A stretch of 64,000 bases of DNA, taken from the NCBI RefSeq assembly GCF_013283195.1, contig NZ_JABEKT010000001.1, forward strand, positions 718,795 to 782,794. Direction: 5' to 3'. This stretch comes from Ensifer adhaerens (GTDB lineage Bacteria > Pseudomonadota > Alphaproteobacteria > Rhizobiales > Rhizobiaceae). Position numbers and translations under genes: made by a program. The notes under the pieces are model-generated. The model saw only the letters and a program-made list of their open reading frames with translations, had not been told where the DNA came from and ran no database searches. Of the stretch, positions 18,313 through 28,378 are shown piece by piece. Numbering within the stretch: the first letter of the stretch is position 1; every line of letters begins with the position of its first letter.

Positions 18313-19260
18313 ATGGCGAAAATCGTCAATGTCGGGGTCCAGATGGACCATGTTTCGGGCATCAATATCGCGGGCGATTCCACCTTCGCGATGAGCCTCG
18401 AGGCACAGGCCCGCGGCTACCGGCTCTTCCACTATACCCCCGAGAAGCTGTCGCTGCGCGACGGCAAGGTTTTCGCGACGACGCAGCAGATGACGCTTCG
18501 CGACGTCAAAGGCGACCACTTCACGCTCGGCGAGCCCGAGCGGCTCGACCTTTCGACAATGGACGTGATCATGCTGCGGCAGGATCCGCCCTTCGACATG
18601 GCCTACATCACCTCGACCCACCTGCTCGAGCGCCTGCATCCGAAGACGCTTGTCGTCAACGACCCGGCCTGGGTGCGCAATTCGCCGGAAAAGATCTTCG
18701 TCACCGAATTCGCCGACCTGATGCCGAAGACGTTGATCACCCGCGACGCGGCCGAGATCGCGCGTTTCCGCGAGGAGATGGGCGACATCATCCTGAAACC
18801 GCTCTACGGCAATGGCGGCGCCGGCGTGTTCCACTCGGCGCGTGACGATCGCAACATGTCGTCGCTGCTCGAAATGTTCGGCCAGATGTTCCGCGAACCC
18901 TTCATCGCGCAGGAGTATCTGCCGGCGGTGCGCAAGGGCGACAAGCGCATCCTGCTCGTCGACGGCGAGCCGGTGGGAGCGATCAACCGCGTGCCGGCGG
19001 AACACGACGCCCGCTCCAACATGCACGCCGGTGGCCGGCCCGAGCCGACCGAACTGACGGCGCGCGAAAAAGAAATCTGCGCCCGCATCGCCCCGGCGCT
19101 GAAGGAGCGCGGCTTCCTCTTCGTCGGTATCGACGTCATCGGCGACTACATGACCGAGATCAACGTGACGTCGCCGACCGGCATCCGCGAAGTCAAGAAG
19201 TTCGGCGGCGCCGATGTTTCCAGCCTGCTTTGGGATGCGATCGAGCGCAAGCGCGCCTGA
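18313..19260 (+). CDS. gshB: glutathione synthase
   Basis: ATP-grasp ligase joining gamma-glutamylcysteine and glycine in the cytoplasm. 315 residues, the usual length. Conserved elements are [14 protein letters not shown], the ATP-grasp phosphate loop [36 protein letters not shown] (in part) and the metal-binding end [21 protein letters not shown]. The start at 18313 follows GGGGACGGGAAG. It stands alone between the ugp operon and comM. Confidence 0.96.
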   Translation: MAKIVNVGVQMDHVSGINIAGDSTFAMSLEAQARGYRLFHYTPEKLSLRDGKVFATTQQMTLRDVKGDHFTLGEPERLDLSTMDVIMLRQDPPFDMAYITSTHLLERLHPKTLVVNDPAWVRNSPEKIFVTEFADLMPKTLITRDAAEIARFREEMGDIILKPLYGNGGAGVFHSARDDRNMSSLLEMFGQMFREPFIAQEYLPAVRKGDKRILLVDGEPVGAINRVPAEHDARSNMHAGGRPEPTELTAREKEICARIAPALKERGFLFVGIDVIGDYMTEINVTSPTGIREVKKFGGADVSSLLWDAIERKRA

Positions 19261-19425
19261 CGCTTGGCGCGCAACAGCGCGGTTTGCGATAGCGACATGG
19301 ACGAAACAGCACCGTGCTCTAAGCGGACCTGAGGGATCGCACAGCAAGGGCGGTGCCTCGACCGTTCATTCGGCCTTCCGGTCGTACCCCGCCACCCGAA
19401 GCGGGTGACGTTCGGTGAATGCAAT

Positions 19426-19440
19426 GTTCTATTATTGTTC
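19426..19440 (+). promoter_or_regulatory. LexA (SOS) box of the alphaproteobacterial type upstream of comM
   Basis: An exact GTTC-N7-GTTC (spacer TATTATT) 91 bases before the comM start. This direct repeat is the established LexA recognition sequence in alphaproteobacteria, and I recall comM being listed among SOS genes in the class. Located in a short AT-rich patch that would suit a promoter. Confidence 0.65.
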
Positions 19441-19530
19441 TTGTTTTTGTACGTGTTCCGTGCAAGATTTTCCGCTGCAACCAAAAGGGTTGCGGCGGCA
19501 CGGCGGGCCGCCCCGTTGAAAGAGGCGGTG

Positions 19531-21063
19531 ATGGTTGCGCGTGTCAGTACGATTGCATTCCAGGGAATAGAAGGCGTGCCGGTCGACGTTCAGGTGATGG
19601 TCGCGCCCGGACGGGTCGGCATGCAGATCGTCGGTCTGCCAGACAAGGCTATCGCCGAAAGCCGCGAGCGGGTGCAGGCAGCCCTTCATGCATCTGGTCT
19701 GGCGCTGCCGGCAAAGAAAGTCACCGTCAATCTCGCGCCCGCGGACTTGCCGAAGGAAGGCAGCCACTTCGATCTGGCGATCGCGCTTGGCCTGATGGCG
19801 GCACTCGGCGCCATCCCCGGCGATGCGCTTGCCGGCTATGTGGTGATCGGCGAGCTTAATCTCGACGGCACGGTCGCCGCTGTCGCCGGCGCGCTGCCAG
19901 CGGCAATCGGCGCCAATGCGCTCGGCAAGGGATTGATCTGCCCGGCCGAAAGCGGACCGGAGGCGGCCTGGGCCGGCGCCGACATCGATATTCTGGCACC
20001 CCGCAGCCTGATCGCCGTCGCCAATCATTTCCGGGGAACGCAGGTGCTTTCCCGGCCCGAGCCGGCCATCCGCGCCGGTGCCGCGGATCTGCCCGATCTT
20101 GCCGATATCAAGGGGCAGGAGAGTGCCAAGCGCGCGCTCGAAGTGGCGGCAGCCGGCAACCACAATCTCTTGATGATCGGCCCACCGGGCTCGGGCAAAT
20201 CGATGCTGGCTTCGCGCCTGCCGTCGATCCTGCCGCCGTTGACCCCGGCCGAACTGCTCGAAGTCTCGATGATCCACTCGATCGCCGGGCAACTTCCGGG
20301 CGGCAAGCTATCCGACCGGCGGCCGTTCCGCACCCCGCATCATTCCGCCACCATGGCGGCCATGATCGGTGGCGGCTTGCGCGCCAAACCCGGCGAGGCG
20401 TCGCTCGCCCACAACGGCGTGCTGTTTCTTGACGAGTTTCCGGAGTTCACGCCGCAGGTTCTCGACGCGTTGCGCCAGCCGCTGGAAACGGCCGAATGCA
20501 TCATTGCCCGTGCCAACCACCGGGTCAGCTATCCCGCCGCAATCCAGCTGGTGGCGGCGATGAACCCATGCCGGTGCGGCATGGCGGGTGAACCCGGCCG
20601 CAGTTGCGCCCGCGGACCGCGCTGCATGAGCGATTACCAGGCGCGCATCTCCGGCCCGCTGATGGACCGGATCGATCTTCGCATCGACGTGCCGGCCGTC
20701 AGTGCCGCCGACCTGATCCGGCCGATGGCGGCAGAGGCGAGTTCGGTCGTGGCGCGACGTGTGGCCCGCGCCCGCGAGCTGCAGCTCGATCGCTTCGTCG
20801 CGCTCGGCAGTCGCGAATCCACAAGCAACGCCCGTTGCTCGACGGCGATGATCGAGCGCATTGCCGAGCCCGATGCGTCGGGGCTGCAATTGCTGCGGGA
20901 CGCGGCCGAGAAGCTGAAGTTTTCCGCGCGCGGTTATCATCGCGTGCTGAAGGTCGCGCGCACGCTTGCGGATCTCGACGGGGCGGCGACGGTCGGTCGC
21001 GTTCATCTTGCCGAGGCGATTTCCTACCGCATCGCCGGCGAGCGTCTGCAGGCGGCGGCGTAA
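19531..21063 (+). CDS. comM: YifB/ComM family magnesium-chelatase-like AAA+ ATPase
   Basis: 510 residues. In the family this is a hexameric helicase that drives branch migration of recombination intermediates during natural transformation. Domain order: N-terminal Lon-like S5 fold (MVARVSTIAFQGIEGVPVDV onward), AAA+ core with Walker A IGPPGSGKSMLASRL near residue 219 and Walker B GVLFLDEFPEF, a cysteine-rich MNPCRCG zinc-binding insert, then a C-terminal Mg-chelatase domain (FSARGYHRVLKVARTLADL). Start at 19531 by GAGG 7 bases upstream. The upstream LexA box suggests DNA-damage induction. Confidence 0.92.
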   Translation: MVARVSTIAFQGIEGVPVDVQVMVAPGRVGMQIVGLPDKAIAESRERVQAALHASGLALPAKKVTVNLAPADLPKEGSHFDLAIALGLMAALGAIPGDALAGYVVIGELNLDGTVAAVAGALPAAIGANALGKGLICPAESGPEAAWAGADIDILAPRSLIAVANHFRGTQVLSRPEPAIRAGAADLPDLADIKGQESAKRALEVAAAGNHNLLMIGPPGSGKSMLASRLPSILPPLTPAELLEVSMIHSIAGQLPGGKLSDRRPFRTPHHSATMAAMIGGGLRAKPGEASLAHNGVLFLDEFPEFTPQVLDALRQPLETAECIIARANHRVSYPAAIQLVAAMNPCRCGMAGEPGRSCARGPRCMSDYQARISGPLMDRIDLRIDVPAVSAADLIRPMAAEASSVVARRVARARELQLDRFVALGSRESTSNARCSTAMIERIAEPDASGLQLLRDAAEKLKFSARGYHRVLKVARTLADLDGAATVGRVHLAEAISYRIAGERLQAAA

Positions 21064-21152
21064 AGCTATCGTCGGGTGCGGTGTCTGTTACCGCAGGTGC
21101 GGCAGTCGGCGTCCTTGCTTTCATACCGCCGCCTGAAAAGCATCGCCGAGCA

Positions 21153-21178
21153 ACAAAAAGGGCGCCACAGCGCCCTTT
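21153..21178 (-). terminator. Rho-independent terminator of cysK
   Basis: AAAGGGCGC pairs with GCGCCCTTT around a 4-nt loop, followed on the minus strand by TTG at the end of a five-T run. About 25 bases past the cysK stop, in the convergent gap with comM. Confidence 0.85.
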
Positions 21179-21202
21179 CGTGTATCGCCTATAGCAAAAC
21201 GC

Positions 21203-22171
<969 letters not shown>

Positions 22172-22224
22172 TGAGTTTCTCCCTTGGGTTCGATCTGGTT
22201 GGTTGTGACAATAGGGACAATGCT

Positions 22225-22241
22225 CGTTCTATTCCAGAACG
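22225..22241. promoter_or_regulatory. palindrome upstream of cysK
   Basis: CGTTCT-N5-AGAACG, a perfect 6-bp dyad, 54 bases upstream of the cysK start on the minus strand. Position suits an operator; no regulator is identified. Confidence 0.35.
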
Positions 22242-22309
22242 GTAACCGCGACGGGGCGATCCGCCGAAGGAAAAAACACCGGCGTAAGTGCTTTCAAGGG
22301 AATGTTTTT

Positions 22310-22927
22310 TCAGGCAGCGCGGGTGGCGATATAGGCCGCAGTGCCGGCAAGCACGCCTGCCGCAACCCGGTTCAGCGCCTGCAACGCCTTCGGCTGCTTG
22401 AGCAACGTGCGCGCCCGGGCAGCAAGCAGGATATAGGGCAGAAGCACGGTCAGCAGCACAAGGAAGGTCGCGATCAGCAACAGCCCGTATTCGCGCGGTC
22501 CGATCACGGCGATGTCGATCAGCGTCGGAACCAGCGCCACATAAAACAGCATGGTCTTCGGATTGCCGAGCGTGACGAGCAGACCGGAAAGGAACGATAT
22601 CGACATGCTCTTGGACGTCTTCGCCTTGATGTCCTGTGGCAACAGGCCTGATGTCCAGAGCTTCCAGGCGATGTAGCCGAGGTAGAGAACGCCGGCGAAC
22701 TTGACGATCAGGAAGGCGGTGGTGAAGGTCTGGGCGATCAGCGCCAGGCCGAGCACCACGGCGGTCAGGTAAACCATGTCGCCGACGATCAGGCCGAGTC
22801 CCATGAAGAAGGTCTCGCGAAAGCCGGAGCCGAGCGCCCGTGCGACGAGCGCGGTCACGCCGGGGCCGGGAATGATGGCCGCGATGAACAGAGCGCCACT
22901 ATAGGCAAGCAGGGCTGCAAGCGTCAT
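22310..22927 (-). CDS. LysE/RhtB family amino-acid exporter
   Basis: 205-residue inner-membrane protein with six hydrophobic segments. The N-terminal family motif region is IPGPGVTALVARALGSGFRETF, and the mid-protein NPKTMLFYVALVP element is typical of LysE/RhtB exporters. Substrate unknown; family members export basic or neutral amino acids, homoserine lactones or related metabolites. Divergently arranged with the LysE-type gene at 23102, sharing a 174-base promoter gap. Confidence 0.88.
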   Translation of the reverse strand: MTLAALLAYSGALFIAAIIPGPGVTALVARALGSGFRETFFMGLGLIVGDMVYLTAVVLGLALIAQTFTTAFLIVKFAGVLYLGYIAWKLWTSGLLPQDIKAKTSKSMSISFLSGLLVTLGNPKTMLFYVALVPTLIDIAVIGPREYGLLLIATFLVLLTVLLPYILLAARARTLLKQPKALQALNRVAAGVLAGTAAYIATRAA

Positions 22928-23101
22928 GATCGTTCCTCATGGGTGGCGACGCCGCTTTTTAACGCAGAGCGTCGAAAATGGAAATCGGGATTGGCGGGCG
23001 GGCGGCAATTTCGCGACAAAATTGATCGGGTGACAAGTCCGGCATTGTCCGGGCTCTGCGGATGCGTAGAGCTTTGGCAGACACTCAATGAAGGCGCCCT
23101 C

Positions 23102-23734
23102 ATGCCCGAGCTCCAGAACCTCATCGGCTTTGCCCTTATTGCCCTCGGCATGGTGCTGACACCAGGGCCGAACATGATCTACCTGATCTCTCGCTCGATC
23201 AGCCAGGGGCCGGCCGCGGGCCTGATCTCGCTTGGCGGCGTCGCGCTCGGCTTTGTCGTCTACATGATCTCCGCGGCTCTCGGCATCACCGCGCTGCTCC
23301 TAGCCGTGCCTTTCGCCTATGACGCCCTGCGGCTGGCCGGTGCCGCCTATCTCGTCTATCTCGCCTGGCAGGCGGTCCGACCCGGCGGGCGCTCGCCGTT
23401 CCAGGTCAAGAACCTGCCGAAGGACGGCCCGCGCAAGCTGTTCCTGATGGGGTTTCTGACGAGCCTTCTGAATCCGAAAGTCGCCGTCCTCTATCTCTCG
23501 CTTCTGCCGCAGTTCATCCGCCCGGAGGCGGGCAACGTGCTCGCGCAGTCGATGATCTTCGGCTCGATCCAGATTGCCACCAGCGTCACGGTCAATGCGA
23601 TGATCGCGCTTGCCGCAAGCTCGATCGCCGCCTTCCTGGCCGGTCGCCCGATGTTCATGGTGGTACAGCGCTGGGCGATGGGCACGGCTCTGTTCGGCTT
23701 CGCCGTCAGCATGGCCGCCGAGGCGCGCCGCTGA
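23102..23734 (+). CDS. LysE/RhtB family amino-acid exporter
   Basis: 210-residue membrane protein of the same family as the divergent neighbour but clearly distinct in sequence. Signatures are MVLTPGPNMIYLISRSISQG, YLVYLAWQAVRP and FLTSLLNPKVAVLYLSLLPQF. The start at 23102 (MPELQN) gives the normal family N-terminus; a frame running back to 22943 is rejected as it adds non-hydrophobic sequence. Substrate unknown. Confidence 0.88.
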   Translation: MPELQNLIGFALIALGMVLTPGPNMIYLISRSISQGPAAGLISLGGVALGFVVYMISAALGITALLLAVPFAYDALRLAGAAYLVYLAWQAVRPGGRSPFQVKNLPKDGPRKLFLMGFLTSLLNPKVAVLYLSLLPQFIRPEAGNVLAQSMIFGSIQIATSVTVNAMIALAASSIAAFLAGRPMFMVVQRWAMGTALFGFAVSMAAEARR

Positions 23735-23756
23735 CGGGCCTCGGCCAAGGTCTCTC

Positions 23757-24062
23757 CTATTCGAACATCGGCCGCATGAAGCTGCGTTCGTAGCTGACGA
23801 TGCAGCGTGTCTTTTCGCCGTAGGCGAAAGCCTCCAGGCATTCCGGATCCTTGGCCATCTTCTCGCGATAGATCTCGTATTCGGCGAGGCTGGGGAAGGT
23901 GAAGAGCGCCAGCGCGATGTTGTTGGCGCCCTCGTGCGGCATGAAGTAGCCGTGGTGGGTGCCACCCAGCCGGTTGACGAGCGGTATCCAGAGTTTGGCG
24001 TAGTGCTCGAACTCGGCCAGCTTGTAGGGGTCGATAACGTATTTCAGATAGCAGGTGATCAT
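23757..24062 (-). CDS. NIPSNAP family protein
   Basis: 101-residue dimeric alpha/beta-barrel-like protein. Signatures are MITCYLKYVIDPYKLAEFEHY at the N-terminus (first 20 residues) and the central GGTHHGYFMPHEGANNIALAL. Function unknown. The ATG overlaps the stop of the EamA gene in a 4-base ATGA, and AAGGGAG lies upstream, so it is translationally coupled to the exporter. A longer upstream frame is the shadow of the EamA gene. Confidence 0.88.
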   Translation of the reverse strand: MITCYLKYVIDPYKLAEFEHYAKLWIPLVNRLGGTHHGYFMPHEGANNIALALFTFPSLAEYEIYREKMAKDPECLEAFAYGEKTRCIVSYERSFMRPMFE

Positions 24063-24973
24063 GCGGTTCTCCCTTCGCGTCTGCGCTTGATAGGGGAGGC
24101 GATCCGAAGTTTCCAGCCGAGATTCATGCCGGCAGCAGCCAGCAGGATGGCGATCGATCCGAGGATCTGGATCGGCTGCAGCGCATGCCCGAAGGCGAGA
24201 CGATCGACGACGATGGCGGCGATCGGGTAGATGAAGGACAAGGCCCCGGTCATGTGCGTCGGCAACCTCTGAATGGCGCCATAGAGCAGCACGTACATGA
24301 TGCCGGTATGGATGACGCCGACGGCAATCAGGATCGACCATTGCTCGGCACCGGAAGGGGTGGGGGCGGCAAGGGCCATCGGTGCCAGCATCAGCGTTCC
24401 GGTCACCACCTGGATCAGGGCGATCAGGTGCGGCGGCGTTCCCTTGAGCAGCTTGGTGAGCAAGGCCGCGATCGCGTAGAAGAAGGCAGCACCGATCGAA
24501 AGCGCGATGCCAACAAGATAATCATCCGGCGCAAAGCCGCCGCCGGGCTTGGCCGAGATGATCGCCAGCATGCCGGCAAAGGAGATCGACAGCCAGAAGA
24601 CCTTGGTCGCGGTGATCTTTTCGCCGAGGAACAGGGCGCCGAGCCCGAGAAGCATGAACGGCTGGGTGTTGTAGACCATCGTCGCGATCGAGATCGACGC
24701 ATGCGAATAGGCGGCAAACAGCAACAGCCAGTTGACGACGATGGCGATGCCGCCGGCAATCGACAGCAGCACGACCCGCCGGGTGAAATGGCGCCGGTCG
24801 AGGAGGCCGAGCATGGCCGCGATCGCCACCAGCGTCACCGCGCCGAAAACGCAACGCCAGAAGACGACGCTGGTCACCGGCTGACCTGACATCAGCACGA
24901 ACCAGCCGATCGTGCCCGATATCAGCATCGCCGCCGTCATTTCGGCACTGCCTCTTTTGATGTCTGCGCCCAT
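24059..24973 (-). CDS. EamA/DMT family transporter (10-TM exporter)
   Basis: 304 residues with two EamA repeats of five membrane helices each. The first repeat starts TAAMLISGTIGWFVLMSG; the second starts near LVGIALSIGAAFFYAIAAL. Likely exports an amino acid or metabolite. The ATG at 24971-24973 is preferred over a GTG nine bases upstream because GAGGAG sits 8 bases from the ATG but directly abuts the GTG. Divergent from the Lrp-type regulator; the shared gap contains an AT-rich palindrome, a common regulator-exporter pairing. Confidence 0.88.
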   Translation of the reverse strand: MGADIKRGSAEMTAAMLISGTIGWFVLMSGQPVTSVVFWRCVFGAVTLVAIAAMLGLLDRRHFTRRVVLLSIAGGIAIVVNWLLLFAAYSHASISIATMVYNTQPFMLLGLGALFLGEKITATKVFWLSISFAGMLAIISAKPGGGFAPDDYLVGIALSIGAAFFYAIAALLTKLLKGTPPHLIALIQVVTGTLMLAPMALAAPTPSGAEQWSILIAVGVIHTGIMYVLLYGAIQRLPTHMTGALSFIYPIAAIVVDRLAFGHALQPIQILGSIAILLAAAGMNLGWKLRIASPIKRRREGRTA

Positions 24974-25045
24974 GGCGATCACTCCTCGATTGATGGCCCA
25001 AGATTAATCGGCATCATCAGCAGTTTATATGGAAGATCGCAGGCA

Positions 25046-25065
25046 TTTAGGTTATTTTACCTAAA
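25046..25065. promoter_or_regulatory. probable Lrp-type operator between eamA and lrp genes
   Basis: TTTAGGTTATTTTACCTAAA: 7-bp arms TTTAGGT and ACCTAAA around a 6-base AT spacer. It lies 43 bases before the regulator start and 73 before the exporter start. AT-rich dyads of this size are typical Lrp/AsnC sites. Confidence 0.6.
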
Positions 25066-25107
25066 CATCGAAGACGGTTTCGATGTTTTGGCTTATGAGG
25101 TTTGCCG

Positions 25108-25545
25108 ATGCTGGATGAACTCGATCGCCGCATTCTGGATATCCTGGCCGCAAATGCGCGCGTGTCGCTGAAGGAGCTGGCGCAGCAGGCGGGCCTGTCC
25201 TCGCCCAGTGCCGCCGAGCGCCTGCGCAAGCTGGAGGAGCGCGGCGTGCTCGACGGTTTCACCATCGCCCTCAACCCTGTGAAGCTCGGCTATCCCCTGC
25301 AGGCGATCATCCGCGTCCGGCCGATGCCGGGCATGCTGCATATCGTCGAGAAACTGATCCAGGAGACGCCGCAGGTCGTCGAATGCGACAAGGTCACCGG
25401 CGACGACTGTTTCATCGCCAAGCTGTTCGTGCGGGATATGGCGGAGCTGGACACGCTGCTCGATCGCATCGCCGAGAAGGCGCAGACCAACACGTCGATC
25501 GTCAAGTCGACGCCGGTGAAGCGGCGCTTGCCGCCGCTTATCTGA
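25108..25545 (+). CDS. Lrp/AsnC family transcriptional regulator
   Basis: 145-residue DNA-binding protein: an N-terminal winged helix-turn-helix (MLDELDRRILDILAANARVS, then LKELAQQAGLSSPSAAERLRKLEE) and a C-terminal RAM/ligand-sensing domain (VVECDKVTGDDCFIAKLFVRD). The ATG at 25108 has GAGG 8 bases upstream; an in-frame TTG six bases earlier is less likely. Divergent from the EamA gene, which it probably controls in response to an amino acid. Confidence 0.9.
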   Translation: MLDELDRRILDILAANARVSLKELAQQAGLSSPSAAERLRKLEERGVLDGFTIALNPVKLGYPLQAIIRVRPMPGMLHIVEKLIQETPQVVECDKVTGDDCFIAKLFVRDMAELDTLLDRIAEKAQTNTSIVKSTPVKRRLPPLI

Positions 25546-25608
25546 TCGGGCTTTTCAGATCATGCAATTGCGGACGGGCAACCGCTTCGCGCTTTTCCTG
25601 GAAATGCT

Positions 25609-26082
25609 TCAGACGCCGGTCGAGCCGAAGCCACCGGCGCCGCGTTGCGTCTCGCTGGCGCTGTCGGCCTCGCGCACGCTCACCTGCGTCACCGGCGCAA
25701 TCACCATCTGCGCGATGCGCATGCCGCGCTCGATGACGAAATCCGCGTCACCGAGATTGACGAGCAGCACCTTCACTTCGCCGCGATAATCGCTGTCGAT
25801 CGTGCCCGGCGTGTTGAGGCAAGTGATGCCGTTCTTGAAGGCAAGGCCGGATCGCGGGCGGATCTGCGCCTCATAGCCCGCCGGGATCTCGAAGATGAAG
25901 CCGGTCGGCACCAGCGCCCGTTTTCCCGGTGCAAGCGTCATCGGCTCGTTTGCGCCAACTGCGGCGCGCAAATCCATGCCGGCTGCACCCTCGGTCTCAT
26001 AGGCCGGCAGGTCCAATGCCTCGGCATGCGGCAGGCGAATGAGGGTCAGGGCGGGTTTTGTCTGGGGCGTGTGCATGGTCAT
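25609..26082 (-). CDS. dut: deoxyuridine 5'-triphosphate nucleotidohydrolase
   Basis: Trimeric dUTPase converting dUTP to dUMP and PPi, keeping uracil out of DNA and feeding dTMP synthesis. 157 residues with all five family motifs: [10 protein letters not shown] (I), [12 protein letters not shown] (II), [14 protein letters not shown] (III), RIAQMVIAP (IV) and the C-terminal glycine-rich [10 protein letters not shown] (V). Start is the ATG at 26080-26082 or the one two codons later at 26074-26076, which has a better spaced GGA. A very long frame upstream is an antisense shadow of prfC. Divergent from prfC. Confidence 0.95.
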   Translation of the reverse strand: MTMHTPQTKPALTLIRLPHAEALDLPAYETEGAAGMDLRAAVGANEPMTLAPGKRALVPTGFIFEIPAGYEAQIRPRSGLAFKNGITCLNTPGTIDSDYRGEVKVLLVNLGDADFVIERGMRIAQMVIAPVTQVSVREADSASETQRGAGGFGSTGV

Positions 26083-26172
26083 TGATCCATAAGCCGGGCG
26101 CTCGCAGCACCGGTCAATTGCATAATGAGGGCCGAGCCTGTAAAGACGCCGCAACTCACAGGATTCTACGAT

Positions 26173-27756
26173 ATGGCCGAAAGTCTCGCCGAGGCGGTAT
26201 CCCGCCGCCGCACATTTGCGATCATCGCCCACCCCGACGCGGGTAAGACCACCCTCACCGAAAAGCTGCTGCTGTTCGGCGGCGCCATTCAGCTCGCCGG
26301 CGAAGTCAAGGCCAAGAAGGATCGCATCCAGACCCGTTCGGACTGGATGAAGATCGAGCGCGAGCGCGGCATCTCGGTCGTCACCTCGGTGATGACCTTC
26401 GAATATGGCGGCAATGTCTTCAACATCCTCGACACGCCCGGTCACGAAGACTTCGCCGATGACACCTATCGCACGCTGACGGCGGTCGATGCCGCGGTCA
26501 TGGTCATCGACGCCGCCAAGGGTATCGAGCCGCGGACGCTGAAGCTGTTCGAAGTCTGCCGCATGCGCGACATACCGATCATCACCTTCGTCAACAAGAT
26601 GGACCGCGAGAGCCGCGACCCCTTCGAGATCCTCGATGAGGTCGAAGAAAAGCTGGCGCTCGACTGTGCGCCGGTGACCTGGCCGATCGGTCGCTCCAAG
26701 ACCTTTTGCGGTTCCTACCACCTTGCCGACAACACCGTGCGCGGCGCCGATACGCAGGAAGTGCTGACCCGGGTCAACGGTCCCGAGATGGTCGCCCACC
26801 GCCTGCCGGAAAACGAACGCGAGGCCTTCATCGAAGAGACGTCGCTGGCGATCGAGGCCTGCAAGCCGTTCGACAAGAAGGCCTTCCTCGAAGGCCATCT
26901 GACGCCGGTATTCTTCGGCTCGGCGCTCCGCAACTACGGTGTGCGCGACCTGATCAATGCGCTTGGCGAGATCGCCCCGCCGCCGCGCGACCAGGTCGCC
27001 GATACGCGTACCGTACATGCGACCGACGACAAGATGACCGCCTTCGTCTTCAAGATCCAGGCGAACATGGACCCGAACCACCGCGACCGCATCGCCTTTG
27101 CCCGTGTCTGCTCCGGCAAGCTCGAGCGTGGCATGAAGGCGCGTCTGGCGCGCACCGGCAAGCAGCTGGGCCTGAGCGCCCCGCAGTTCTTCTTCGCTTC
27201 GCAGCGCCAGCTGGCCGATACGGCCTATGCCGGCGACGTTGTCGGCATTCCGAACCACGGCACCTTGCGCATCGGCGATACGCTGACGGAAGGTGAACAT
27301 CTGGTCTTCCAGGGCGTGCCGAACTTCTCGCCGGAAATTCTGCGGCGCGTGCGGCTCGAAGATGCGATGAAGGCGAAGAAGCTGAAGGAAGCGCTGCAGC
27401 AGATGGCCGAAGAGGGCGTCGTTCAGCTGTTCTCGCCGGAAGACGGCTCGCCGGCGATCGTCGGCGTCGTGGGCGCGCTGCAGCTCGACGTTCTGAAGGA
27501 GCGCCTGCAGGGAGAATACGGCCTGCCGGTGTCGTTCGAAATGTCGCGCTTCTCCGTCTGCCGCTGGATTTCGTCCGACCAGCCCGCCGAACTCGACAAG
27601 TTCGTCACCGCCCGCCGCGGCGATATCGCTCGCGATCTCGACGGCGACCCGGTTTTCCTGGCGCAGGACAGCTTCTCGCTGCGTTACGAGGCCGAGCGTT
27701 ACCCGGCGATCAAGATGGTCGCGATCAAGGAGTACCACGTCGCCAAGGCGGCGTGA
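26173..27756 (+). CDS. prfC: peptide chain release factor 3
   Basis: Translational GTPase that recycles RF1 and RF2 from the ribosome. 527 residues, close to the enteric length. G-domain motifs are [19 protein letters not shown] (G1), DTPGHEDF (G3) and FVNKMDRE (G4), with RF3-specific sequence such as [11 protein letters not shown] and [14 protein letters not shown] and the C-terminal RF3 domain ([18 protein letters not shown]). The start at 26173 follows AGGATTCTACGAT. A 9-bp hairpin follows the stop. Confidence 0.95.
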   Translation: MAESLAEAVSRRRTFAIIAHPDAGKTTLTEKLLLFGGAIQLAGEVKAKKDRIQTRSDWMKIERERGISVVTSVMTFEYGGNVFNILDTPGHEDFADDTYRTLTAVDAAVMVIDAAKGIEPRTLKLFEVCRMRDIPIITFVNKMDRESRDPFEILDEVEEKLALDCAPVTWPIGRSKTFCGSYHLADNTVRGADTQEVLTRVNGPEMVAHRLPENEREAFIEETSLAIEACKPFDKKAFLEGHLTPVFFGSALRNYGVRDLINALGEIAPPPRDQVADTRTVHATDDKMTAFVFKIQANMDPNHRDRIAFARVCSGKLERGMKARLARTGKQLGLSAPQFFFASQRQLADTAYAGDVVGIPNHGTLRIGDTLTEGEHLVFQGVPNFSPEILRRVRLEDAMKAKKLKEALQQMAEEGVVQLFSPEDGSPAIVGVVGALQLDVLKERLQGEYGLPVSFEMSRFSVCRWISSDQPAELDKFVTARRGDIARDLDGDPVFLAQDSFSLRYEAERYPAIKMVAIKEYHVAKAA

Positions 27757-27769
27757 TCGATACCACTCT

Positions 27770-27792
27770 CAGCCGGCGGCATACGCCGGCTG
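27770..27792 (+). terminator. hairpin after prfC
   Basis: CAGCCGGCG pairs perfectly with CGCCGGCTG around a 5-nt loop, 13 bases past the stop in a convergent gap. No T run follows. Confidence 0.5.
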
Positions 27793-27821
27793 ACCCCCAG
27801 CCGTTCAGGGAGTGTGGCCCC

Positions 27822-28190
27822 TCAGAGGGTCGACATGCGCAGAGCCAGCACCAGCTGTGTCACCCGGAGGGTGACGAAGGCATAGATCGCCAAAAGCAGG
27901 ATCTGCAGCGCCAGATGCCGACGCACCTTCGACAGCCTGTGCAGGCCATCCGCCAGATTGAGCAGAAATAGAACGACGCCGATGGTGGAGACGATGTAAC
28001 CCGCCACGGCGGTGTTCGGCAGCCCCTTGATATCGAGGGTGCGACCGTTCTCGACCGCATGCATGCCGGCGGCGATCACCAGCGTCGCGACCACCAGGTT
28101 GCGCACGTGGCGAAAGATCTCCTCGAGCCCGCCGTTGTCGAACAGCATCCGCCGCGCCAGGCTGAATTTCGAACGCATGCCTTCTGTCAT
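27822..28190 (-). CDS. small integral membrane protein, family not recognised
   Basis: 122 residues with three to four hydrophobic helices (about residues 30-45, 60-80, 95-118) and a basic N-terminus. The pattern VRNLVVATLVIAAGMHAVENG and VAGYIVSTIGVVLFLLNLADG suggests a four-helix membrane protein. AGAGG lies 5 bases before the ATG at 28188-28190. An in-frame ATG four codons later is the alternative. Convergent with prfC. No function is proposed. Confidence 0.6.
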   Translation of the reverse strand: MTEGMRSKFSLARRMLFDNGGLEEIFRHVRNLVVATLVIAAGMHAVENGRTLDIKGLPNTAVAGYIVSTIGVVLFLLNLADGLHRLSKVRRHLALQILLLAIYAFVTLRVTQLVLALRMSTL

Positions 28191-28308
28191 CGTCGCCTCT
28201 TGTTGAGTGCATAAACCTTCAGATCAGCCTTGATCCAAGGGCGTAACCCTGTGGCATATCCGGTGAGCGGCGGTGTCGCGCCCGATGTCTACGCGCACGC
28301 TGCCTCTT

Positions 28309-28356
28309 GCCGCGATGCCGCGATGCCGCGATGCCGCGATGCCGCGATGCCGCGAT
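28309..28356. repeat. 8-bp tandem repeat (GCCGCGAT) x6
   Basis: Six perfect head-to-tail copies of GCCGCGAT in a 188-base intergenic gap, 119 bases upstream of the small membrane-protein gene and 23 bases past the end of the B3/B4 gene. The unit is not a multiple of three and no supported gene covers it. Confidence 0.95.
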
Positions 28357-28378
28357 GGTATGTCCGCCTGGCCCTGCG

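Noticed and set aside
22185-22215. tRNA-like GGTTCGATC stretch
   Set aside because: No acceptor or anticodon stem can be formed around it.
25609-27738. Very long minus-strand open frame covering prfC
   Set aside because: It runs antisense through prfC and merges with dut; only the C-terminal 157 residues match a protein (dUTPase).
28309-28356. CRISPR array
   Set aside because: The 8-bp units are contiguous with no spacers and there are no cas genes.
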